A stretch of DNA of 30,572 nucleotides from positions 1 through 30,572 of the forward strand of contig QIAR01000116.1 in the NCBI GenBank assembly GCA_003225595.1, read 5' to 3'. The translations under genes were made by a program, and so were the position numbers. The DNA comes from Acidobacteriota bacterium (lineage in GTDB: Bacteria > Acidobacteriota > Terriglobia > Terriglobales > Acidobacteriaceae). This document shows, in pieces, positions 15,617 through 22,733 of this stretch (within the stretch, counting starts at the first letter, position 1; each line of letters begins with the position of its first letter). Under the pieces are notes generated by a model. That model ran no database searches. It saw nothing but the letters and a program-made list of their open reading frames with translations, and was not told the DNA's origin.

Positions 15617-16372
15617 ATGTACTGGTTCGGCTTATCTCTGCAGTGGATCTGTGTAATCCTCCAGGTCTGGATTCTTGTGCTGATGGGGCGCCGAAGCCTC
15701 TACGGCAGATTCCCCCTTTTTGCGGCCTACATCGCGTACGTTGCGGTGCAGACGGTCGTACGTTCGGCATTTCTCGCTAATCAGCACCTTTACTTTTACG
15801 TGTATTGGTTCACAGCACCGATTGAGATGATCCTCACCGTCCTGGCAGCGCATGAGAGTTTCATGAAGGTATTTCGCAGTTTTTACCTGCTGTGGTGGTT
15901 CCGGATTTTCTTCCCGGGAGCGATTGTTGCAGCCCTGGCGTATTCCGCCTGGAGGGGATACGTATCTCCGCCCGTTCATGCCAGTGCAGCCGGCGCGGCC
16001 ATAATTTCGGCGGCCTTGACGGCGCAATACGTCATCCTGGCCATCTCAATCCTTTTCTTTGTGCTGGCAAAGTTCTTTCACGTGCCCTGGAGGGTTCATG
16101 AATACCGCTTTGTCCTGGGGTTTGGCATCTCATCTCTCGCAGTCGCTTTCGGAGGTGCCGTCCGTTCTGCATTCGTAACACGATTTGGATTTGTGAGCGA
16201 AATGCTTCCGGCCGTGGCATATGTGGTGGTGTTAGCGGTCTGGTTGTCGGCGGTGCTCCATGCCGAACCGTCGAACGACCACGCCGCCGGCGAACGACTG
16301 TCGCCAGAGGAAGCAGTCAACGAATTGCGTCGCCAATTGTTAGCGATTCGCTCATTTTTGAGAAAGGGATGA
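15617..16372 (+). CDS. Polytopic membrane protein of unknown function
   Basis: 251 residues from ATG 15617 (M-Y-W-F-G-L-S-L-Q-W). About seven hydrophobic segments are visible, for example I-C-V-I-L-Q-V-W-I-L-V-L, F-P-G-A-I-V-A-A-L-A-Y, Y-V-I-L-A-I-S-I-L-F-F-V-L and V-A-Y-V-V-V-L-A-V-W-L-S-A-V-L, followed by a short charged cytosolic tail (S-P-E-E-A-V-N-E-L-R-R-Q-L). I do not recognise an enzymatic motif. Similar 7-TM proteins of unknown role are frequent in Acidobacteriota. A TTG at 15599 would add six residues but lies inside the hairpin. The start codon sits right after the 12-bp hairpin stem. Confidence 0.65.
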   Translation: MYWFGLSLQWICVILQVWILVLMGRRSLYGRFPLFAAYIAYVAVQTVVRSAFLANQHLYFYVYWFTAPIEMILTVLAAHESFMKVFRSFYLLWWFRIFFPGAIVAALAYSAWRGYVSPPVHASAAGAAIISAALTAQYVILAISILFFVLAKFFHVPWRVHEYRFVLGFGISSLAVAFGGAVRSAFVTRFGFVSEMLPAVAYVVVLAVWLSAVLHAEPSNDHAAGERLSPEEAVNELRRQLLAIRSFLRKG

Positions 16373-16438
16373 GATTGGCGATCGACATTGAGTAGCGGAG
16401 ATAAGGAAGGATTGATCGATTTACATTCCTAGGCTGTC

Positions 16439-17041
16439 ATGAGTATTGCATTCCTGCTCCCGTTTTTGTGTGTCCTCGTATTCCTAGCTGTTGTTGCGCG
16501 CACTACTTTCTTTCGAGCGCGCCCCCACAGGATTGACCATGTGATCCTATTTGTACGAAAACTCGACGTGTCAGATTTGGAATTGTTACTCGATGCGGGT
16601 GAAGAGTGGGCTCTTCGACAGTCACTCACTCGCGAGGCATTCCGCAGCGCCCAGGAGGACCGGATACGCCTAGTTCGGGAGTACTTGCACCGCGTCGCCC
16701 ATAATGTCCAAGTGATTCAGTTCTGGGTAGCCGGGGAATATGAGCTAATCAAAGACAAGGACCGGGATGCGTACACGGAGAAAGACTCCTTGGTTCTTGA
16801 GGCGCTTCAAGTCGCGATAGACCTCCGGCTTTATTCGCTCGCTGCCTGCATCAAAGTCTGGCTGTGGACGGTACTTCGAATGTACCGGTGGCCGAGCATG
16901 TTACTTCCGCGCGTAACAGACCTGCGCGTGCAGTGCGGGGTGAATGTGCTTGCCAAGTATCGGAGGTTGGCCGAACTAGCCGGTATATTGAGCCTCAGTC
17001 ACGGCAAGGCGTACTACGACAGATTGCTCGACGCGCTGTGA
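16439..17041 (+). CDS. Hypothetical protein with one N-terminal membrane anchor
   Basis: 200 residues; residues 4-20 (A-F-L-L-P-F-L-C-V-L-V-F-L-A-V-V-A) form a single membrane segment. The rest is soluble and helical with many charged residues (E-D-R-I-R-L-V-R-E-Y-L-H-R-V, D-K-D-R-D-A-Y-T-E-K-D). No known domain is recognised. It follows the 7-TM protein by 66 bases on the same strand, so the two may be co-transcribed. It converges with the Crp/Fnr gene, whose stop lies 30 bases beyond. The start at 16439 has no strong Shine-Dalgarno. Confidence 0.6.
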   Translation: MSIAFLLPFLCVLVFLAVVARTTFFRARPHRIDHVILFVRKLDVSDLELLLDAGEEWALRQSLTREAFRSAQEDRIRLVREYLHRVAHNVQVIQFWVAGEYELIKDKDRDAYTEKDSLVLEALQVAIDLRLYSLAACIKVWLWTVLRMYRWPSMLLPRVTDLRVQCGVNVLAKYRRLAELAGILSLSHGKAYYDRLLDAL

Positions 17042-17070
17042 GTTCGTCGGGTGTGTTCGCTGCCACGCAC

Positions 17071-17787
17071 TCAGGTGTGCACCATTCTCTCCAGGGCGGG
17101 TTTGTTGCGAATGATCAGTGTGGATCCCTTCATCTGCAGCAGCTGCTTCCTCTTGAACTCGGAGAATAAGCGGCTCACCGTTTCGCGCGAGGTGCCAATC
17201 ATCTCCGCGATTTCTTCATGCGTAAGCGTCAGCTTAATGTGCGAAGCATCGGTAGAATGCGCAGCGTTGGCGGACCAGGAGAGCAGCAGCTTTGCGAACT
17301 TCTCTGACGGTGAAGTTGCAAGTCCCAGCGTGCGGACTTCTTCGTAGGCAGAATAATAGTTGTGACTTAGCTGTTCTGCAACGCGCAGTGCAACTTCTCC
17401 ATGCTCACGCAGAAAATGCAGCAGAGCGTCTCGGCCGATGAAATTTGCCTGTCCGGGCTCCACCATCTCGGCAGTTACTTCGTAAGGTCTATTCGAAATC
17501 GTGGCGTTAAGCCCGAGGACATCCCCCGGTTCTGAGATCTTGAGGATGACCGTCTTGCCTTCACTGGAAGACGTGGACAGTTTTGCCTTTCCTGTGCAGA
17601 GCACAAATATTCCACGAGGCAATTGGCCCTCGATGAACAACATTGCGGACTTCGGATAAATAGCAGTGGATTTTATTTCGTTGAGTTTCTGCAAGGCAGG
17701 CAGAGGCGGATTGCAAAATAAATGTTCCTCCCGGACCCGGCAGTTCAGACAGTTATCGATGATGTTCAGACCGTAAGGGGCACACAT
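17071..17787 (-). CDS. Crp/Fnr family transcription regulator
   Basis: 238 residues from ATG 17787. An N-terminal cysteine group (C2, C13, C16, C25: M-C-A-P-Y-G, D-N-C-L-N-C, F-C-N) precedes a cNMP-type beta-barrel (G-K-A-K-L-S, I-S-E-P-G-D-V-L-G-L-N) and a C-terminal winged helix with L-T-H-E-E-I-A-E-M-I-G-T-S-R-E-T-V-S-R. The arginine-serine pair needed for cAMP in CRP is not seen, so redox, iron-sulfur or another signal is more likely. R-E-T-V-S-R keeps all three residues (R180, E181, R185 in E. coli CRP) that read TGTGA. GTG 17817 could add ten residues including R-C-P-M-C. A TAAAAT -10 and a TGTGA-N6-TCACT site lie directly upstream, implying autoregulation. Confidence 0.9.
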   Translation of the reverse strand: MCAPYGLNIIDNCLNCRVREEHLFCNPPLPALQKLNEIKSTAIYPKSAMLFIEGQLPRGIFVLCTGKAKLSTSSSEGKTVILKISEPGDVLGLNATISNRPYEVTAEMVEPGQANFIGRDALLHFLREHGEVALRVAEQLSHNYYSAYEEVRTLGLATSPSEKFAKLLLSWSANAAHSTDASHIKLTLTHEEIAEMIGTSRETVSRLFSEFKRKQLLQMKGSTLIIRNKPALERMVHT

Positions 17788-17807
17788 TGGGCAACGTATT
17801 TTCCATA

Positions 17808-17813
17808 ATTTTA
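17808..17813 (-). promoter_or_regulatory. Putative -10 element of the Crp/Fnr gene
   Basis: On the minus strand TAAAAT precedes ATG 17787 by about 20 bases. With 17-base spacing, a -35 would fall at 17831-17836, inside the CRP-type operator, so bound regulator would block RNA polymerase. Only one promoter candidate was judged by eye. Confidence 0.4.
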
Positions 17814-17824
17814 GCACCCCCGCT

Positions 17825-17840
17825 TGTGATTGCCGTCACT
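17825..17840. promoter_or_regulatory. CRP/FNR-type operator in front of the Crp/Fnr gene
   Basis: TGTGATTGCCGTCACT has TGTGA and TCACT half-sites with a 6-base spacer. TTGTGATTGCCGTCAC (17824-17839) is identical over 16 bases to the inverse of 9564-9579 upstream of nifJ. It lies 38-53 bases before the ATG and overlaps the expected -35 region, which favours autorepression. The divergent OsmC gene starts about 200 bases away on the other side. Confidence 0.65.
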
Positions 17841-18036
17841 GAGAATGGTGACTTCGAGCACCGCGTGGGCGGCCTCACTCAGGCAGAATCGCCGGTAAGT
17901 TGTTATGACAAGTACAAATTCGAACGTGTGCAGGTATTGGAACGTGAATTGGTGTTATCGCTCACGTAACGGAGCTCTCGAGGCACAAAACAGCGCTCAC
18001 CGCCGTTCGATCTAAATCGGAGTAAAAGGTAACGTC

Positions 18037-18489
18037 ATGGAAGAACAACACAAATATCGCGTAGTAGCTTGGTGGACTTCCGGCCGAACTGGAACCGCGA
18101 AGTCCGATTCTGCCCCCAATTCTATTCACTTCACCGCCCCGCCCGAATTTGGAGGTCTCGAAGGCAGGTGGACGCCTGAGGATTTGCTGCTGGGCGCGGT
18201 CGCAAGCTGCTTTACGACCACATTCCGCGTAATCGCGGAATACGCAAAATTCGAATACAGCGACCTGGAAGTAGAAGCGGAGGGCATCGTGCGCAAGAGC
18301 GACTCGGGCTACAGCTTCAGCGAAATCCTGCTGCGCCCGACCTTGATGATCTCCAGCGAACAGGACCAGGGAAGGGCACTCGGTTTATTGCGTAAAGCTA
18401 AGGCATTGTGTATGGTCTCGCGTGCACTGGCAACTGCGCCGAAGCTCGAAGTTCGCGTGCAGGTCAGCAAGCTTTTGCCAGTCGGATGA
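18037..18489 (+). CDS. OsmC/Ohr family protein
   Basis: 150 residues, ATG 18037. The OsmC fold is shown by E-D-L-L-L-G-A-V-A-S-C-F with peroxidatic C58, and K-A-L-C-M-V-S-R-A with the second cysteine C125. These thiols reduce organic hydroperoxides or other electrophiles in the cytosol. The length is normal for the family. It lies divergent to the Crp/Fnr gene, sharing a 250-base region that also holds ACGTGA-N14-TCACGT at 17942-17967, a possible further operator. A universal stress protein follows downstream, consistent with a stress-response cluster. Confidence 0.9.
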   Translation: MEEQHKYRVVAWWTSGRTGTAKSDSAPNSIHFTAPPEFGGLEGRWTPEDLLLGAVASCFTTTFRVIAEYAKFEYSDLEVEAEGIVRKSDSGYSFSEILLRPTLMISSEQDQGRALGLLRKAKALCMVSRALATAPKLEVRVQVSKLLPVG

Positions 18490-18757
18490 TCACAGGGGGA
18501 ATAAGATACCACCGAAAAGGGGGATGGTCTCCACTTCCCAGATGCCAAGCTGACTTCGTGGAGTTATGACGGCGCCCAGTGGTTGGTCCATTGCCAATCG
18601 GCGCTATCGAAGAGCGTGGCGAGACTACAGCTTCCACCGCTTTGATATGCCGCTTCGGGAACTGGCCCATGTGACTCGGATCACGTTCGGTGATGACACC
18701 AGTCACAGCATAGCAGGGCCCGTGTAGGGTACTTAAGAAGATGATAGGAGCTCCCCT

Positions 18758-19650
18758 ATGAAAACTGTGGAAGCAATCAGTCGTATCGCACTTAAAAACA
18801 TTTTATTCGCCACCGACTTTTCCCCTTGCTCGAATGCGGCGTTACCTTATGCTCTCTCTATCGCCCTTCGATATGGGCAAAGTTCTACGCCGCGCACGTG
18901 CTGCCCCCGGAGGCAAACATGTTGTTCATGTCGCCGGAAAGCTGGCCAGCACTTGCCGCGGAGGAAGAGGGACGGGCTCGGAAAGAAGTCCAATATCTTG
19001 AAGAAAGGCTACAAGGGATTCCCCACAGCGTGTTGATGCGCGAAGGGAAAGTCTGGGAAGTGCTCGCCCAACTGATTGAAGAGCAGGATATTGATTTGCT
19101 CGTCGTCGGCACTCACGGCCGGACCGGTATTCGAAAACTGCTGATGGGCTCTATCGCTGAGGAAATCTTCCGGCGGGCACATTGCCCTGTCCTGACCGTT
19201 GGGCCAAATGTCCTCGACAACCCGGAAGACCTGGCTGAATTTCACCAAATTCTTTTCGCAACGGATTTCAGTGAGGACTCCTTGGCGGCTGCGCCCTATG
19301 CCATTTCGCTCGCCCAGGAGCACCAGGCGCAACTTTCTCTGCTTCACGTTTTGGAGCGGCCGGAGGTCGGCACCGTGGACCTGGAGGCGAATGCTGCTTT
19401 TCTGTTGCATCGTCTTAAGGAACTGGTCCCGCCGGAAGCCGAGCTGTGCTGCCATGCAAAGTACTTTGTCGAATTCGGCTCGCCAGCAGATCAAATTCTG
19501 GAGTTCGCGAAGAACCGACGTGCAGACCTGATCATCTTGGGTGTGCGCCGGCCGCAACGTAGGCTGGGAGCTTCCACGCGCCTAGTCAAGACAACGGTCC
19601 ACAACGTTGTGGCGCACGCCAGATGCCCGGTGCTCACGGTCCGCGGGTGA
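18758..19650 (+). CDS. Tandem universal stress protein, with a -1 frameshift in the first domain
   Basis: Two UspA domains are encoded. ATG 18758 opens domain 1 (I-L-F-A-T-D-F-S-P-C-S-N-A-A-L-P-Y-A) but this frame is lost at about 18876. The next frame continues A-K-F-Y-A-A-H-V-L-P-P-E and reads to 19650 through V-V-G-T-H-G-R-T-G-I and a second domain (Q-I-L-F-A-T-D-F-S-E-D-S-L-A-A-A-P-Y-A, ending C-P-V-L-T-V). Restoring one base (GGGCA to GGCGCA) yields R-Y-G-A-K-F-Y-A-A-H-V and a normal protein of about 297 residues. The ATP-binding G-x2-G-x9-G motif is recognisable in domain 1 (G-T-H-G-R-T-G then G-S) and degenerate in domain 2. It may be a real lesion or a sequencing error. Confidence 0.85.
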
Positions 19651-19675
19651 GCACTCTCGAAAAACTTAAACGGGG

Positions 19676-19722
19676 CTACCAGCGTCCCAACTGCAACTCT
19701 CAAAGTTGCGGGATGCTGGTAG
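19676..19722 (+). terminator. Long hairpin after the universal stress protein gene
   Basis: CTACCAGCGTCCC pairs with GGGATGCTGGTAG (one G-T pair). After a four-base bulge (AACT), GCAACT pairs with AGTTGC around a five-base loop. The element begins 26 bases after the stop. There is no U tract, so it may end transcripts weakly or stabilise the 3' end. The rest of 19651-19873 shows no gene. Confidence 0.5.
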
Positions 19723-19873
19723 TACGCGCAGGATCCTTGCCGTCGTTTAGAGGCTGCGTAAGAGATCATCGATGGCGGCAGTCTTGAATGCAGTTCATCT
19801 CGGTTTGACCGATTTCGGATCGCGCCATAATATTCATCGTTGGTCATGAGACCTTATAGGGCCAGAGGGTCAA

Positions 19874-22624
19874 GTGGAAGTGACGAAAGCGGAGCACGCG
19901 CCTAGCAGTGTAGAGAAGTTCGCAGAATCTCGGGCGAGGGCTGGACTGGAAACCTTATTTGCCCCCAAATCCGTGGCCGTGATCGGCGCAACCGAGCGCT
20001 CCGGTACCGTTGGTCGCACAGTTCTCTGGAATCTGATCCAAAGCCGTTTCCGGTCGAAGGTCTACGCCGTCAATCCTACCCATTCGGAGATTCTTGGACT
20101 CAAGGCCTACAAGGGTGTGGGCAACATTCCTGAGAAGGTGGACTTGGCCGTCGTGGCTACTCCGGCATCTACGGTTCCGAGTGTTATTGGCGAGTGCGTG
20201 GATGCCGGAGTGAAGTCAGCAATTGTGATTTCCGCAGGGTTTCGAGAACGAGGGCCCGAGGGCGCCGAACTGGAACGACAGATTCAAGATCAACTGCGCC
20301 GTGGTGCTATGCGCCTGATCGGTCCCAACTGCCTGGGCGTGATGAATCCCACGATCGGTCTCAACGCCACCTTTGCCCAAGATGTGCCGCGATCGGGGAA
20401 TGTCGCCTTTCTCAGCCAGAGCGGAGCGCTGTTGACCGCGATCCTCGACTGGAGCCAGCGTGAGCAGGTGGGCTTCAGTGCAATCGTCTCGACAGGCTCG
20501 ATGTTGGATGTGGGTTGGGGCGACCTGATCTATTACTTTGGCGATGATCCGCACACTCACAGCATTCTGCTCTACATGGAATCGGTCGGCGATGCGCGCT
20601 CGTTCCTCTCCGCTGCGCGGGAGGTGGCCCTCAGCAAACCTATCATTGTCATCAAAGCTGGGCGTTCGGAGGCGGCCTCACGAGTCGCAGCATCGCACAC
20701 CGGGGCGCTTACAGGAAGCGACGAAGTTCTCGATGCCGCCTTCCGGCGCTCCGGCGTCTTGCGGGTTCACAGCATTGCCGACCTGTTCTATATGGCGGAA
20801 GTTCTCAGCAAGCAACCTCGTCCGAAAGGACCACGGCTCACCATTGTCACCAATGCCGGCGGACCTGCTGTCCTCGCTACCGATTCGCTCATCGCCAATA
20901 GGGGCGAGCTCGCGGTGCTCTCCAAAGAAACTCTGGAGGCTTTGAATCAGTTTCTCCCACGACACTGGAGCCATAACAACCCGATCGACATTCTCGGAGA
21001 CGCCGATTCTGAGCGCTATGCCAAGGCGCTCGAAATCGCCTCCAACGATCCCAATAGCGACGGTCTGCTGGTGATTCTGGCGCCGCAAGGCATGACCGAT
21101 CCGTCCCAGGTTGCAGACCGCCTGAAAGGTCACGCGAAAGTCCACGGAAAGCCTGTGCTCGCGAGTTGGATGGGAGGCGCCACTACCGGCGCAGGAGAGG
21201 CCATCCTTAATGCCGCAGGTGTGCCCACGTTTCCGTACCCCGACACCGCCGCGAGGGCGTTCACTTACATGTGGCGCTACAGCTACAACCTGCGCGGGCT
21301 ATACGAGACTCCGGCGCTCGCGCAAGGCCCGGAGCTTGATGTTCCTTCTCGCAGCCGGGTGGAAGCCATTATCGAGAACGCTCGCAGCCGCCGCCGAGTT
21401 TTGCTTACCGAGTTCGAATCAAAACAAATTCTGTCACTTTACGGCATTCCGACAGTGGAGACTCGAATCGCTCGGGACGAGAATGAAGCGCTGAAATGCG
21501 CTTCCGAAGTCAGTTATCCGGTTGTCCTGAAAGTGTTCTCCGAGACGATCACGCACAAGAGCGATGTGGGTGGCGTAAAACTGAACTTGCCGGATGAAGA
21601 ATCGGTCCGGTCCGCGTTTCGTGCCATCAAGTCCTGCGTCGGCGAGAAAGCCGGTCCTGAGCATTTTATGGGCGTGACCGTGCAACCCATGGTGCGGTTG
21701 GATGGCTACGAGTTGATCCTCGGCAGCAGCGTGGATCCGCAGTTTGGGCCGGTGATCCTGTTTGGTTCCGGCGGGCAACTGGTGGAAGTTTATCGAGACC
21801 GTGCTTTGGCGCTTCCCCCACTCAACACTACGCTTGCACAGAGAATGATGGAGCAAACGCGAATCTTCGCAGCCTTCAAGGGCGTTCGCGGGCGTCAACC
21901 CATCAATCTAGTGGCGCTCGAGGGCCTGTTGGTCCGTTTTAGTCAACTTGTGGTCGAGCAGCCTTGGATCGCGGAGATCGACATCAATCCTCTGCTGGCT
22001 TCACCGGATCGCTTGCTGGCGCTGGACGCCCGCGTGGTCCTGCACGATCCAGGGACGGACCCCGATCACCTCCCGAAACCGGCGGTTCGTCCGTACCCTG
22101 CGCAATATGTCGCGTCATGGGTGATGAAGAAGGGAACCGAGGTTACTCTGCGGCCTATCCGCCCTGAAGACGAACCACTGATGGCGAAGTTTCACGAGAC
22201 GCTTTCGGACCGGAGTGTGTACTTGCGTTATTTTTGCTCACTAAGCCTGAGGTCGCGGGTGGCACACGAGCGCCTGGTTCGTATTTGTTTTGTGGACTAC
22301 GATCGCGAGATGGCGTTGGTCGCTGACCACAAAGATCCGAATACAGGGCAGCATCGGATTCTAGGGGTCGGCAGACTGATCAAGTTACACGCCAGAAATG
22401 AGGCCGAACTCGCCGTCTTGGTGTCCGATCAATATCAGAATCGAGGCCTCGGAATGGAATTGTTCCGCCGCCTCGTCCAGATCGCGCGGGACGAGAAGCT
22501 CAGCCGCGTTGTGGCTGAAGTGTTGCGAGACAATTTCGGCATGCTGACGATTTGCAAAAGACTCGGTTTTCGCTTGCGCATGATGGACGACCCCGCCGCG
22601 ATCACCGCTTTCCTCGACCTCTGA
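19874..22624 (+). CDS. ADP-forming acyl-CoA synthetase fused to a GNAT acetyltransferase (Pat-type)
   Basis: 916 residues from GTG 19874. Order: CoA-binding Rossmann domain (S-V-A-V-I-G-A-T-E-R-S-G-T-V-G near 35), succinyl-CoA-ligase-like middle (F-L-S-Q-S-G-A-L-L-T near 180, S-H-T-G-A-L-T-G with a likely phospho-histidine near 275), ATP-grasp domain about 490-720 (V-V-L-K-V-F-S-E, H-K-S-D-V-G-G-V), and a C-terminal GNAT domain about 750-915 (L-R-P-I-R-P-E-D-E-P, V-S-D-Q-Y-Q-N-R-G-L-G-M-E-L as acetyl-CoA P-loop). Proteins of this layout include the lysine acetyltransferases Pat/Patz that regulate acetyl-CoA synthetase; whether this copy makes acetyl-CoA or only acetylates is not decidable here. 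It lies next to a USP gene, as Pat genes may. Confidence 0.93.
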   Translation: MEVTKAEHAPSSVEKFAESRARAGLETLFAPKSVAVIGATERSGTVGRTVLWNLIQSRFRSKVYAVNPTHSEILGLKAYKGVGNIPEKVDLAVVATPASTVPSVIGECVDAGVKSAIVISAGFRERGPEGAELERQIQDQLRRGAMRLIGPNCLGVMNPTIGLNATFAQDVPRSGNVAFLSQSGALLTAILDWSQREQVGFSAIVSTGSMLDVGWGDLIYYFGDDPHTHSILLYMESVGDARSFLSAAREVALSKPIIVIKAGRSEAASRVAASHTGALTGSDEVLDAAFRRSGVLRVHSIADLFYMAEVLSKQPRPKGPRLTIVTNAGGPAVLATDSLIANRGELAVLSKETLEALNQFLPRHWSHNNPIDILGDADSERYAKALEIASNDPNSDGLLVILAPQGMTDPSQVADRLKGHAKVHGKPVLASWMGGATTGAGEAILNAAGVPTFPYPDTAARAFTYMWRYSYNLRGLYETPALAQGPELDVPSRSRVEAIIENARSRRRVLLTEFESKQILSLYGIPTVETRIARDENEALKCASEVSYPVVLKVFSETITHKSDVGGVKLNLPDEESVRSAFRAIKSCVGEKAGPEHFMGVTVQPMVRLDGYELILGSSVDPQFGPVILFGSGGQLVEVYRDRALALPPLNTTLAQRMMEQTRIFAAFKGVRGRQPINLVALEGLLVRFSQLVVEQPWIAEIDINPLLASPDRLLALDARVVLHDPGTDPDHLPKPAVRPYPAQYVASWVMKKGTEVTLRPIRPEDEPLMAKFHETLSDRSVYLRYFCSLSLRSRVAHERLVRICFVDYDREMALVADHKDPNTGQHRILGVGRLIKLHARNEAELAVLVSDQYQNRGLGMELFRRLVQIARDEKLSRVVAEVLRDNFGMLTICKRLGFRLRMMDDPAAITAFLDL

Positions 22625-22733
22625 GGGAGTTATCCCTTGGTCAGGACGTGCCGCAAATCGCACATACCCGATGGGCCTCTAGGACGGAGCACCCGTCTTG
22701 CACGCTTAGCCTCGACGTCTTACTGTGGAGGGC

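Noticed and set aside
18464..18706. Minus-strand frame with T-G-V-I-T-E-R-D, like the end of a CBS domain
   Set aside because: Only eight residues resemble CBS, the rest does not, and the frame runs into the OsmC gene. Likely chance.
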